A stretch of DNA of 64,000 bases, from assembly GCF_035222485.1 (NCBI RefSeq), contig NC_085920.1, forward strand, positions 6,930,001 to 6,994,000, read 5' to 3'. The notes below the pieces were generated by a model that worked only from the letters and a program-made list of their open reading frames with translations, had not been told where the DNA came from and did not search any database. The DNA comes from Podospora pseudoanserina. Lineage: Eukaryota > Ascomycota > Sordariomycetes > Sordariales > Podosporaceae. Position numbers and translations under genes: made by a program. Below, piece by piece: positions 11,846-22,748 of the stretch; the stretch's first letter is position 1, and the number at the start of each line of letters is the position of its first letter.

Positions 11846-14028
11846 TCCTCACCCTCACCCTCATCCTCCTCCTCCTCCTCATCATCCTCATTGTCCTCGT
11901 CAATCTTCCCGTTTTCTTCGTCCTCCTCATCTTCATCCTCCTCCTCATCTTCATCCTCCTCCTCATTGGCCATCTCCTCTTTGCTGACCTTCTCCTCCTC
12001 GTCAGCCATCTGCTCTGGGCCATGCTGCTCCTCATCTTCATCGTCTGTGCCTTCATCTTCAAATTCCTCTCCCTTGACAGCAACCGAATCTTCCGAATCC
12101 TCGTCCTGTTCTGCTTTCTTTCTCATCTTTCTCGGTTTCTTGGGCGCCGGTGGCTTAGCATCGTCTTTGCTTCGATCAAGCAAATGTTCAAGCGGGCAAT
12201 CGGGGGCCCCAAGCCAGTCCTTGGTGCCGGGCTTGGTGTTCTTCCTGCATTTGAAGCAGGTCTGTCCATGACGAATAAATAACTGGTGTAGCCCGTATTT
12301 TAAATGGTCCGGCACCATAAAATCTCCGTGGCGAAAGACATTGTCAGGGTCAGCCTTGACTGGCGTCCAACCAAGCCAGCGGCAAAACTTATGAACATGG
12401 GTATCGACAGCAAAGCACGGCATGCGCAGGCAAAAGAGTGAGACGCAGGCGGCTGTCTTGATGCCAATTCCAGGAAAGCTCACAAACTTTTCCATCGCTT
12501 GGTCTTTGGTCATGGCGTGCATGTAGTCGAGCGAAAGAAGATCGGGGGGAGCGCCATCCTTGTCAGTGTTTTCGGCAGTGCCAGCCTGCTTCATGCGCTC
12601 AAGGTTCTCCTCATACACTTTGTCCAGGATTAACTTGATGTGTTGAGCTTTCTTGGGGCCATTGCCAGAGATTCTGATCGAGTTCGCCAGGGCTTGGGGT
12701 GATGAAACCCGCACCTTCTCCCAGTCAATACTACCCGCACCGCTCCCCTCTGTACGAATCCCAAAGTCTTTCCCCAAATTTCTGATCGCTGCATCAGCCA
12801 TGGCCATCAAAGTATTGCCGCTGATGAGTGTGCGTAAAAGAGCGTCAAGGACACAAGGTACCTCACCGCAACCAGCAATTTCCAGAGAGGCTGTGGGGAT
12901 TCTGTCCGGCTGTTTAACCTCCCCGTGCATCTCCGTCAGGATCCTGTGAACCTCTTCGCAGGCCTCGGGGGTGGGGACTCTTCTGTAGGGATATGGGCTG
13001 TAACCGGGCGTCAACCCATAAGGATTGTTATGGCCACGCTTGACTTGGGTTCTGTAATCGGGATTCAGAATCTGTGAGGCATCCACCACAATCTTCCCCA
13101 GACTTTTGATGACGAGGTTGTCCTTCAAGGTGGCCCCTTTGAAGATGATGAGCTTTCGAGTAGTCGCAACAATGCTGGTCTTTTCCTCAGCGACTTCCTC
13201 CTTTTTGGTAACAACAAGGGTCTGCTCTGGGATCTTTTCCTCGTACTTGACCACTGTTTGGGCGGTGACAGCAGTACGGGAACGAGTAACCCGGCCAATG
13301 ATCTCTTCTTGGTGTGTGACATGCAGGTTCTCATCAACAGTCTCGGAGTCACCGACAACAGTTTCTGCCTCAGTGATCCTTGAGGCAGTTTCGACAGCTA
13401 CTTCTTGCTTAACATCTACTTCCAGCTGACTGGATGTCTCTGATTTGCTGTCTTCTTTTGAAGTGGCTTGGGCTTTGGTGACACGATAGCCAATGCGTTT
13501 TTGTCTGGCTGCAGTCTTTGGAGCTGCTTTTCTGGGGGCAGCCTTTCTGCCAGCTGCTTTTCTTGGGGCAGCTCTTTCAGACGGAGATTTGGTTGAAGGC
13601 TGAGCACTCGCGGAAGGTGAGGTTGGTGGCGTCAAAGCGATCTCGGGATCTGGGACGGCGGGGTGTTTGTCCGTCTGGAGTTGATCTGCCGAATTGTCTT
13701 CAGAAATGGGCTCGGGTTCACTGCCCACTGAAGTCTTCTCGGTCACATCAAGGGCAACAGCTGAATTCTGCGTGACCAAACCCATACCATGGGGAAGAAC
13801 CCAACCACCTTTGATCGGCTGAGCGGTCTTCTTGGTCCGACGTGTGCGTTTCGCGGGAGTCTTGGTAGCCGACGGTTCAGCCAACGTCGCTTCAAACTTG
13901 CGCTTGGGGGTGGCAATGTCTTCAGCGCCGGTCGGAGTTTCTCCGGTCGTCTGGAGAATTGGAACAAGAGGGCCTTCGGCCGCTGCCGCAGCTTGGGCAG
14001 CTCGTCTTGCTGCCCCGCGAGTCCGCAT
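11626..14028 (-). CDS. HhH-GPD family DNA glycosylase with acidic C-terminal tail
   Basis: This base-excision-repair glycosylase belongs to the endonuclease III-like HhH-GPD superfamily: one exon, 800 residues. The N-terminal 300 residues are basic and disordered with KRTRRTKK and RKAAPRKAAP-type segments, suited to nuclear import and DNA contact. The glycosylase domain spans about 340-640. It contains the hairpin FPGIGIKTA, whose Lys aligns with the lyase Lys of endonuclease III, and AVDTHVHKF, whose Asp is the catalytic Asp. The C-terminal cysteines are spaced C-X2-C-X16-C rather than the C-X6-C-X2-C-X5-C of the iron-sulfur loop, so the canonical cluster is probably absent. The last 150 residues are almost only Glu, Asp and Gly, encoded by a hexanucleotide microsatellite. 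Substrate specificity cannot be read from the sequence. Confidence 0.9.
11758..11962. repeat. Hexamer/trimer microsatellite encoding an acidic tract
   Basis: The plus strand shows runs of CTCATC, ACCCTC and CTCCTC units. On the coding minus strand these read as Glu-Asp, Gly-Glu and Glu-Glu repeats of the glycosylase tail. All units are multiples of three, so length changes keep the frame. Confidence 0.85.
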
Positions 14029-16933
14029 GGTGATGATGATACGTGAGAGTTGTTGCGAAGACTAAGAGGAGAAGGTCAGCACGAGATCGAGGAGTTTTGC
14101 ATAAAGTTTTCAACATGTATTGATAGGATTTTGTGAGACTTGTGTTCGTCGAGATGCCTGGTCGGTTTGCCTGATAGAGCTTTGCTGTGCTCGAGATTCC
14201 CACTCTCGGGTATGTGAGAAGTCTCTGAGGCAAGAGAAAGGGAGGAAGTTTTCACAACCCCTCCAGGAGTGAGAGAACTCAAGATGTATAGACCGATAAG
14301 AAACAGGTCCTGTAAATCCCAGAGCAAGTCGGCCGCCCCACCTGCTGTGAGGTGGCTTGCCCGATAAAGCTTCGTTCTTTCCGTCCGAGACCAATTCACC
14401 AGCCAGATTACCGCCGAGACTAGCGGTATTACAGTGTGGCTGATACTACAGAGCTTTCATTCAGGAGTGGCTAGGCAGGAGCGATAAGGTACAAAACATC
14501 GGACGGACCTGAGTTCTCGGCCAGTTGTTGGTAGAAGCTGGATCTCTATTGTGAATACAGGCAGGAGCGAGGGCTTCCACACGATAACAAGATGGAAAGC
14601 CCTTTGAAGCACTGAGAATACCCGTCGAAAGCCATGGACGGAATTTGAGTCTGCTTGCCCGGTGGTGGGAGTATGGTATATAGAAGAGTACTGGTGGTTC
14701 AAATGTCTGGAGTAGGGGGCCAATGTGTCGCGTATGTTGGGCCTTGAAGCATGAATCCGGCGCAGGAAGATGTCATCTAAAGTCTGAATAGTCTTCCTAT
14801 GATTTGAAAATGGTGTGTAATCAACTTTGTGGTGAATGTTCCCTTACTCTCTCTAAAGCACACACCAGCCCGAGCTGCTGAAGTCACGAGATGGAATGAG
14901 ACATGTGAGTAGATCCAAGGCCATGACCAATCACCACGCTAAATAGCCAGCCGCCCAATATCAGCTGGCCAACCTGAGAGAGACCCAAGATTACCCACAA
15001 TTGATACTGGCTGGGGCTACCTTCTTTTGAAGCATTGGGTAGCTTAGCAATCATATGGCAAACAACGGTAAATTGACATGGTGAATCGATCATGTTACTA
15101 TTCTACTCTTTGATGGGAGTCATAAATTACTTAATACAACATCGTTTGAGCCTGGACAACATCTGTTAGTCAAATGGCCAACACATTGAAGTGGTACAAA
15201 GATGTGATTTTGTATGTTGTTCAGCGATGGATATTTTCTCCGCACAAACAGTCTCGGCAGTCAAGGTTTTGTCATATCGTAAAGTCATCAGGCAACAAGG
15301 AAAATGTCATAGAGAGGGTGACTTACTCAAAGATTATTTATACTGTCGCTGTGTGTGACATCGAGTTCCGTGAACTGGGTGAGGATGGGTGAGGATAGCA
15401 AAGAAAGTTGAAGCAATTTTCAAGCTCCAAAATTGCTGCAGGCTGCGAGGAATTATTTTTCTTGGGTGGGGCATGCGGAAAGCCGGGAACAGTTTCCCCG
15501 TGCACTCCACTCAAGCTGAAACAACCCTAACCCATTGGTCTTCCCAGTGACGTAACCCACTAAGTTCTGGATCTGTTGACAAACATCAGCCCCTGAATGC
15601 GACTATCTTCAAATTCCGCAGCGGCACAAGTTGTGGAACATGGGTTTCCATAGAGTAATGATACTGACCGGCTATCTGAGCTATCTATCTTCTTCCTGTG
15701 ATACACCTTCTCTTTTTCGTGGCTGCCCTGAAGCGGGAAATTGCCCACCCCTTGCTGACGCTCGGACCATATCACGCTGCTCCAACAACCACTTCCACCA
15801 CTTCGACACAGGTGGATGGCTCACCGGTTGTCCTTGTCTGAGACCCTCACTTTACCCTACAATGGAAATATCGACATCTTGTTGATAAAGAGCACAGCAG
15901 ATGGCCATGATCTTTGATTGTCCCAATGAGTTTGATACAGTGGAGGTGGGGAAGCTGCCCATCTTATGGCGGCCGACCCTCTACCGAGCTCTTCCGCAAC
16001 ATCATGGGAATTATGACAGAACGTTCTGTCGCAGTGGTGCTCTTACTAGTTCAAATAACCCTGAGCCAGTAGGGTTTCCTTCACGGAGCTATGAAGTTCA
16101 CTATTCAAGCATCCAGGTCCAATTGGCTGAGAGACTCTCCCTATCACTGACCTCCCCAGCTCCAAGTGCCCTACGGACTCAGCAAGTGAGCCGACCCCTG
16201 TTGAGTACTCCGTCGTCGAACCAACCCAGATACAATTCTACGACTTTGCGACTCGAGCACTTCCTGCCTCACCACCCCTCAAAATCACTGACCACTCAGC
16301 TTCGCCCACCAAATCCTCATCTGCGTCCATTTCACCACCGCTCAGCACACTGCCCTGCCAGCAGCCTTGCCTTTTACAAGTCCATATCTCTGGTAAGAAA
16401 GTTTCTGGCAGATTCGCTTCCTTATCACACAATCTGGGAGTCCAAGCTCCCGCTCTGGATCAGTATCTGTCGAGCAAGCAAATGTGTGAGTGGGCTAGCG
16501 GTTGCCCTTATCCTTCTTGCTCCTTCTTCCCATTCACTTCTTATTGTGCCGCGCCTTTCACTATCAAGTGAATAAGAGATAAGGGCCTTTTTCTTTGCAG
16601 TCAATAGGACCCCAACAATTATTTATTGTTTGCTCTCCTTGACCGAAAGCACCGCTATATATTTGCCTTCCCCCCCCCAAAACAAAAGACTTTTAAGTAG
16701 CAGCCGATCTTCTCAATTCCGATCTTTGAGCTTTCTTCTCTGACAACCAAAAGCAGCTATACGAGCAGATCAAGCACCAGAACTCCCTTTTTGACTTGTA
16801 AGATTTCGTTTCAAGACTCCGGTTCATTTTTGGTACCCTCAACTGACCCAGCTGAACAGCCGTCATAGACTTTTAGCCGCTTAGAGCACTCACTTGTCAC
16901 AATTTTCAAGTTGTTGTTACTCGCACAAAAAAA
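14029..16933. other. 2.9 kb non-coding region between glycosylase and RID
   Basis: This lies between two divergent genes, the glycosylase (minus) and RID (plus), so it should carry both promoters. An open frame of 224 codons on plus (15901-16575) is Ser/Pro/Leu-rich without any recognisable domain and is probably chance or part of a long RID leader. No repeat or RNA gene was seen. Confidence 0.5.
16655..16664 (+). promoter_or_regulatory. Possible TATA element of RID
   Basis: CTATATATTT occurs about 270 bp before the RID ATG and is followed by a long C/T tract, a common arrangement at fungal core promoters. There is no transcript evidence, so this is only a candidate. Confidence 0.3.
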
Positions 16934-19192
16934 ATGGCCGAAATTTGCAACCCGGGGTCGGTGTCACAGCCACTCGTGATTGATGACGACGACGGCTATG
17001 AGTCGTTGTCAGGTATCAAGCATGAGCTTGAGGAGGGTCATCTTCTTCTTGAAGAAATATTCGACGTCGACGATGTTTTCGAAGTCGACGAGTACGGCAA
17101 CGAGGTCAACCCTTTTGAGGAGTTGGACCAGGAGTACCGGGCCGAGGGCCGACTGGAGGGCGACTTGTACGAGGTAATCGACCTTACCGAAGATGCCGGC
17201 GACAACGCGGCAACTTCACGGCCAAGGACGGCGACAGCCAGCGATGAGGACATTCTCCAATACTGGACACTGGATGACGGGCTTCTTCTTACGCCACACA
17301 TGACGGTGGAGCTCCGACCTTCTGTGGACCAAGAGGCAATCGAGTTTCTCCGTATCCTCTCCATCGTGAAGATTACCGAGCCTCAACGAACTTTCGTCGT
17401 GCTCCGCGGCTGGGGCTTCCGCAGGAGCCGGAACTTCCAAGGCTGCCTCCCCAAGAAGCTGAACGAGGTTTGCTTGATCGCCAAGATGAAAACCTCAGAC
17501 AAGCGGGGTTGGAAGGAGCAAGCCCTCATCGACGTGGATCCCAGGCAGGTGATGATGCTCAGGGATCTCCGGATGACCAATGCCGACTTCCCAGATTACC
17601 GGTTCAACGCTAACGAATATCACCGGCTGGGCAAGGAGATGATCAAGGAGTCTGGGCCTCTCGTCTGCCGGTGGAGGAAAGAGGAGCACCGCCATCCGAG
17701 GACGAAAACCGCCTGCGAGTTCGCCTTTGTCAGGCTAAGCGAGGATGAGGTTGATGACCGATACCGAGTGAAGGACGCACAGATGGTGAATAGGTGGAGA
17801 GGGGGCGTTGTCCCTGGTGGCTCACACATCCCCAACAGGGACAGCCCCGGTCTAGTTCTCGACCTCGAGGACGAAGGGTCAGAACAGGCCAGTGATCTCC
17901 AGCCCGGGCAGCGCTATACTGCCGCGGATATTTTCGCCGGTGCGGGTGGCGCCTCGCGGGGTATCGAGCGCTCCGGTTGCCGGCTTCTGTTTTCTCTCGA
18001 CCACTGGGAGCCCGCCGCGAGGTCCCTCCGTCGCAATTTCCCCGGCACGCATATCTACCAAAAAGAGGTAACCGACTTTGTGACCGAAGATCTCCCGCCC
18101 GAGCATTCCTACCCGGACATCCTCCACCTCTCCCCTCCGTGTCAGTTCTGGTCCCCGGCTCACACCGTCGCCGGGAAAGATGACGAGAAGAACATCGCTG
18201 TCCTCTTCAGCTGCACCGACCTCATCAAGAAGCTTCGCCCCAGGGTTTTCACGGTGGAGCAAACATTCGGTCTCGTCCACGATCGTTTCCGTCTGTATTT
18301 CCACACCTTCCTGCAAGGTTTCACCTCGCACGGGTACTCCCTCAGGTACAAAATCCTCCACCTGAACCAGTACGGCCTCGCCCAAACCCGTCGCCGGCTG
18401 GTCATCATCGGTGCTGGGCCAGGCGAGAAGCTTCCCCCGTTTCCTCCCCCTACCCACTCCAAAACACCCGAGGTCGACGGCCTGAAGCCTGTCGTGACCC
18501 CCTACCAAGCGTTGTTGGCGATCAAGCGTATCAAAAGCGGCCATCCGATGCACAATCTGGCCACCGTTCATCGGTTTGACCCGCCCAAGCGCCCTTGGGA
18601 TCCGAGCAAGCCGGTCAACACGATCACCTGCTCTGGCGGCCAGAATTACCACTGGTTGGGGGAGAGGCAATTCACTGATCTGGAATATGCTGTGCTGCAG
18701 GGGTTTCCACGCTGGCATCAGTTTTCCGACACCAATGTCAAGAAGCAGATCGGCAATGCTTTCGCGCCGTCGGTGGTGAGGGTGCTATACGAGCATCTCA
18801 TCTGCTTTTTGAGGAAGCAGGACGGGGTGGCTGGCAGCAACTTACCTCCTTCGTCCTCGTCGGGTGACAGTTCCCCTATTGCAATCCCAGACTCGGACGA
18901 GGAGAGGGACGAGCTCCAGTTTCTGGGGCTGGGGGGCCTGGGCACAAAGGACCAGCCGATGAAGTTGGATGATGAGGAGGTGGAGTACCTGGGGGAGTCC
19001 GCGAGGGGGTGGTCAGCAACGATGACTGGACGGTGGGACGGAGGGAGGGAGGGGGTTGGCAGGCGGGCGAGGTGTGAGGCCCGGGGGTATGAAGTTGATG
19101 CGGACGGGTGGCCGGAGTATAGGGAGGAGGACTTTATGGAGTTGGATGCGGGGACGATGCAGGACCCAGTGGTTATTGATTGGGAGACGTGA
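16934..19192 (+). CDS. RID: RID/Masc1-type cytosine-5 DNA methyltransferase-like protein
   Basis: This is a homologue of RID of Neurospora (needed for repeat-induced point mutation) and Masc1 of Ascobolus (needed for methylation induced premeiotically). The single exon of 752 residues starts at an ATG in the context AAAAAAAATGG. Residues 1-320 are a family-specific N-terminal region. The catalytic part shows motif I DIFAGAGGASRG (332-343), motif IV PPCQ with Cys403, motif VI, motif VIII QTRRRLVIIG and motif X near QIGNAFAPS. In motif VI the usual ENV triad is EQT (442-444), the known hallmark of the RID/Masc1 group that separates it from maintenance enzymes such as DIM-2. A target-recognition region lies between VIII and X, and the C-terminal tail is acidic. 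The length equals what I recall for the Podospora anserina protein, which is required for sexual development. Confidence 0.95.
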   Translation: MAEICNPGSVSQPLVIDDDDGYESLSGIKHELEEGHLLLEEIFDVDDVFEVDEYGNEVNPFEELDQEYRAEGRLEGDLYEVIDLTEDAGDNAATSRPRTATASDEDILQYWTLDDGLLLTPHMTVELRPSVDQEAIEFLRILSIVKITEPQRTFVVLRGWGFRRSRNFQGCLPKKLNEVCLIAKMKTSDKRGWKEQALIDVDPRQVMMLRDLRMTNADFPDYRFNANEYHRLGKEMIKESGPLVCRWRKEEHRHPRTKTACEFAFVRLSEDEVDDRYRVKDAQMVNRWRGGVVPGGSHIPNRDSPGLVLDLEDEGSEQASDLQPGQRYTAADIFAGAGGASRGIERSGCRLLFSLDHWEPAARSLRRNFPGTHIYQKEVTDFVTEDLPPEHSYPDILHLSPPCQFWSPAHTVAGKDDEKNIAVLFSCTDLIKKLRPRVFTVEQTFGLVHDRFRLYFHTFLQGFTSHGYSLRYKILHLNQYGLAQTRRRLVIIGAGPGEKLPPFPPPTHSKTPEVDGLKPVVTPYQALLAIKRIKSGHPMHNLATVHRFDPPKRPWDPSKPVNTITCSGGQNYHWLGERQFTDLEYAVLQGFPRWHQFSDTNVKKQIGNAFAPSVVRVLYEHLICFLRKQDGVAGSNLPPSSSSGDSSPIAIPDSDEERDELQFLGLGGLGTKDQPMKLDDEEVEYLGESARGWSATMTGRWDGGREGVGRRARCEARGYEVDADGWPEYREEDFMELDAGTMQDPVVIDWET

Positions 19193-19802
19193 TTGACTTT
19201 TGGCAGGAGAGTGGATTTGTCTGAGTGTTGTACATAGAGCCTATTCTTTCAACAAGCTGGCATGTTATTGGCGATCTTATGAAGCAAGGAGTTACGCGGG
19301 TAGGCTAGATGTTTGTCATGAGCGAGGAGTCGGGTGGGAGGAGGTTTTGAGGTTTGTGGTCTCTTAAGCTGTCATTGTATTTTATGTCAGGCAAGCGAGC
19401 ATCAAAGTACAGCATTGCCATTGGTACAGGCAGAGTCCGTAAACACAGTATGCACTCTATTCCTCTTGTGTTGTACTACAAATCTCAGTTCGCCACGGTG
19501 ACATGTTCAATCTTGGCCCAACTGCCACCCATCAACTTTTCCTACGCCCAAAGTATCAGCAGTATTACCTCTTTTCTCCAAACCGACCCCTGGACTAATG
19601 TTCAACAGGTGAAGCATGCCTGTCCTCTGAATGTGAACACTCGCCAAAACTCCTGCCGCTTCCCAAACTGGCTACCCAAGAAACCCGAGACACCGCCAAC
19701 ACAAAGTTCCCAAAGCTCAATATCCCAAACCAAGACACCAAAGACAAGAAGAAAGCAAATACATCATATCTTAATCAAATCTACCCCTGTTCAGAATTTG
19801 GC
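19193..19802. other. Convergent intergenic region (RID / EAF 3' ends)
   Basis: About 0.6 kb separates the stop codons of RID (plus) and EAF (minus). It should contain both 3' UTRs. Nothing else is recognisable. Confidence 0.6.
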
Positions 19803-21099
19803 TCACTCCTCCTCGCTTACCTCACTCTCGTTACCTCTGTCGTTCTCATCCATCTCCCCAAAGGCTGCCTCAAGCTCCGCCTCCAAATCACCCTGCATCG
19901 GATCCACCTCGGCTTCCTCATCTTCATCTGACGAGCCCGCATCAAAAGTGTACTTTTCAGGCTCCTCCACCGGCACTCTAGGCTGAGAATCGTAGCTCGA
20001 AACCGGAGCACTCGGAGCCGGCGCCACCTCCTCAAAATCATACTCCTCGTCCTCCTCTGACTCCTCGCGAAGTTGCTGAAAATGCCGGAAGTCTTCCTCG
20101 TGATTATGCTCTTCCTCTTCTTCGTAGGCGCCCTTGTCAAACTCTGAAAAGCGTCTATTGAGAGACGCAGCAGGCTGGAAAGTCGTAGGCGGTGGGGGCT
20201 TGGCGTCGGGATATTCGATTGTGAGACCAAAATCATCGTCGTCGTCGTCCTCATCATCCTCGTCATCATCGACTTTCTTCTTTGGTGGTGGTACTTCACG
20301 CTTCTCCTCAGGAACAGATGGCATGGGAAGAGATGGTGCGGCGGGCGAGGCGGCGTTGGGATCCGGTAGAAAGAGAGCTTCCGCCCCCTTCTTTTCCACT
20401 TTGCCCTTTCCTTTACCCTTGGCCTCTGGCGTATTCTTTGCTGCTGGTGTGTTTTTGGCCGCGGCGCCTCTGGCTGCCGGCTTGGCCTTGGCTGGAGGGT
20501 CTTCTTTGAGTTTGGATGCCGCCGCTTTCGAGGCTGCCGCCTTGCCCTTCGCTTGTGTTGGCGGCGGCTTGGAACCAGAGGCAGCAGATGAACCGCCATT
20601 CTTGATCTCCAGTTGGGGGAACTTGTCTCGTAATGTTTCCACATTATCCGTTGGCGTCCTTGTCAGATTCATGTGGAACATGGAATCGACGCGGTGCAGT
20701 ATGAAGGCCTGGCGCGTGGGATCAAATATGAGGGTATAGTTGTTGTCTTCGGCAGTTCGTACGCCATTGTATTGATATCTGTCGCCCTTGTCGTCGAAGC
20801 CAATGTTGTAGGAACCGTCTTTGGCGGACTTCTTGAGATGGGCTGTGTTCGGAGCTGTGTCTGACGAGAGCGTTGGTCGGTGGTTATCTGCAAACAAGAT
20901 ATTGTGAGCACGATTGGTGGTAAACGCACGCTGCTGTGTCGGGTGGCTGCCTTGCTGAACCAGACCAGCAGAGTAGGGGTCTTTTTTGGTTCCGCTTACA
21001 CCGAATGCCTGTGTATGTTTCCTTGGATGGCTTCCCCAGCAGCTCAGGACTGAGGATTACTGGGTATTTTCCCACCTTTGTGGGGTCGATAGCGGCCAT
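19803..21099 (-). CDS. EAF1: EAF-type RNA polymerase II elongation factor (ELL-associated)
   Basis: The protein belongs to the ELL-associated factor family; in fission yeast Eaf1 binds Ell1 and stimulates Pol II elongation. Two exons, 21000-21099 and 19803-20887, are joined across a 112-bp intron (donor GTAAGC, acceptor TTTGCAG) so that GIR/YNHRP is restored, giving 394 residues. The conserved N-terminal EAF domain covers about residues 1-130 (VGKYPVILSPELLG, NIGFDDKGDRYQYNG, YTLIFDPTRQAFILHRVD). The rest is disordered: an Ala/Lys/Pro-rich section with GKGKGK, a poly-Asp tract, and a Glu-rich acidic end with FDAGSSDEDEEAEVDPMQGD-like sequence. Start 21099 is preferred over the ATG three codons upstream because MAAIDPTKVG is the more usual N-terminus; either is possible. 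Confidence 0.9.
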
Positions 21100-22748
21100 G
21101 ATTGGCAATTGTCGCGTTGGCAGAGACGCGGGCGTGGTCGTAGGCGAGGCAATGCAATGCTCGAGGGCGGACGGCGGGAGAGGACAGGATCTGAATTGAA
21201 CAGTGGTTGGGGGTTGGAAGAGGGAAGTTCCAGGCCGGCTTCCGTGATTACAGCATCCACAACAAAATGTCTAGCGGACAGACCGAACAGCGAACAGCGA
21301 ACAGCAGTTGGGGGCTCCCACGTGCCGTCAAGGGTACCGCTGACCGCTGCTATTTATTGCCCGGCTGGGGTGATGGGCTTGGGACGCCGCTAAGACTTAG
21401 CGACCGGCGACAACAGCGGGGAGCAGGGAGCAAGGGGCTGTGGCTTCAGGCTTCCCCAGATCGCTGGAATGTCTTGGCGCGTGGGATGATTGCTCCGTGG
21501 GGTTGTTTGGAGAAGACAACCGCAACCAAGGGTGTCAAGGCTGAATATCTGCAGAATCTGGACGCCCGTTCCCTTTGACAGACAGACGACGCGCCTCGCG
21601 TTGCGCCTTCTTTGTCTATGTTAGCTCTTGCAAACGTTGAACAAGCGCTGAGACAAACAGGGTTGGCTTATCGGGAAGCGGTTGAAAATGGGCCGAGGGG
21701 CTCGCTTGGCAGTGGGGCTGGCCGTTGTGACACCATTCCAGGTCCACTCTACCACACCACTGCCAACCTCAATTCCAACTTCCATCTTCTAGCGGCTTTA
21801 CCAAAACCGAGATCCCCGTTCTACTGACCGTATCTATCGATGTGTTTTATCAGTCTGCCATCTCAGCAAACATCTATCAACGTGTTTTATCAGTCTGCCA
21901 TCTCAGCAAACATCTATCAACGTGTTTTATCAGTCTGCCATCTCAGCAAACATCTATCAACAGTCTTCAGCTTATCCCATGTGGATAACATGGTCTCGCA
22001 GTGCGGCTCTGCTGGACCAATTCCACGGAAGAGGTTTGTACAATGAGGCTGTGGTTCCCTCCAAGTGGTCACACTGAAGCCCATTCTCGCCATTGTCATC
22101 CGGCACCGCAGCTGCAACTCAAACCAGGCCTAGGACTGTTGTGTTCCTGGATCAGGCCCCAGTTCCAGGCTTTCTCATTCCCGCGCCGTTGAGATGGCTG
22201 TGAGTCAGTGAAGGTACAGCCTGCATCTTCTCCCCATCTCCAACTTTGAAGTTTGCCAGGCATCCGACTTCTTGTTAGCGCAGAACTGACGCCATGTTGA
22301 CCGGCCCATCTCCAGCCACAACGGTTTCCAGGGTCGAGTCAGGGTCCCAACTGCCTCATACTTCTGAGCAGACTATCTGCTAGGCTGGGTCAGGGACTCC
22401 AACATCGGGGAAAGCGCGCCGAACTCTTCTTCGTCCAAGGCCATTGCCTCCGGTCCCCGTTTGTTAGCCAGTTCCATGTGAGCAAGCGCAGCAGAGCTAA
22501 CGGCCAAGCTCTACCATCATGGGACGAAACGGGCCTCTTCAAGTCCATGACTTGATACTCGCTAATCTATCGAAGCTTCAAGTTTAGAAGTCTTATCTCT
22601 CTCTCTTTAATGCCACATTGCCTCCGGACAAGTGCCCTCTTTCTTTCATGGCCTGTTGTTTTTCTATTACTGGACCCTTTCGATGGCATCCACCACCATA
22701 CAAGGGCCGAGATGCGCTCGACAACCCGGGTCTAGCAGGACGACACCC
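21100..22748. other. Divergent intergenic region between EAF and the GH76 gene
   Basis: This 1.65 kb interval should hold the promoters of both flanking genes. It contains the 40-bp triple repeat listed separately. No coding region is supported. Confidence 0.6.
21833..21961. repeat. 40-bp direct repeat, three copies
   Basis: Three head-to-tail 40-bp units start at 21833, 21873 and 21913, followed by a partial fourth (TCTATCAAC). Units two and three are identical. Unit one differs at two bases (TCTATCGATG instead of TCTATCAACG), and both differences are transitions. Confidence 0.95.

Noticed and set aside
11815-11850. ACCCTC runs as interstitial telomere repeat
   Set aside because: The unit is ACCCTC, not CCCTAA, and it is explained by Gly-Glu codons.
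11515-12282. 255-codon Leu/Ile-rich frame resembling a membrane protein
   Set aside because: It is the antisense reading of the acidic microsatellite of the glycosylase; the repeats create artificial hydrophobic runs.
15901-16575. 224-codon frame upstream of RID
   Set aside because: Starts with ATG but is Ser/Pro/Leu-rich without domains or intron signals; kept only as a note in the intergenic entry.
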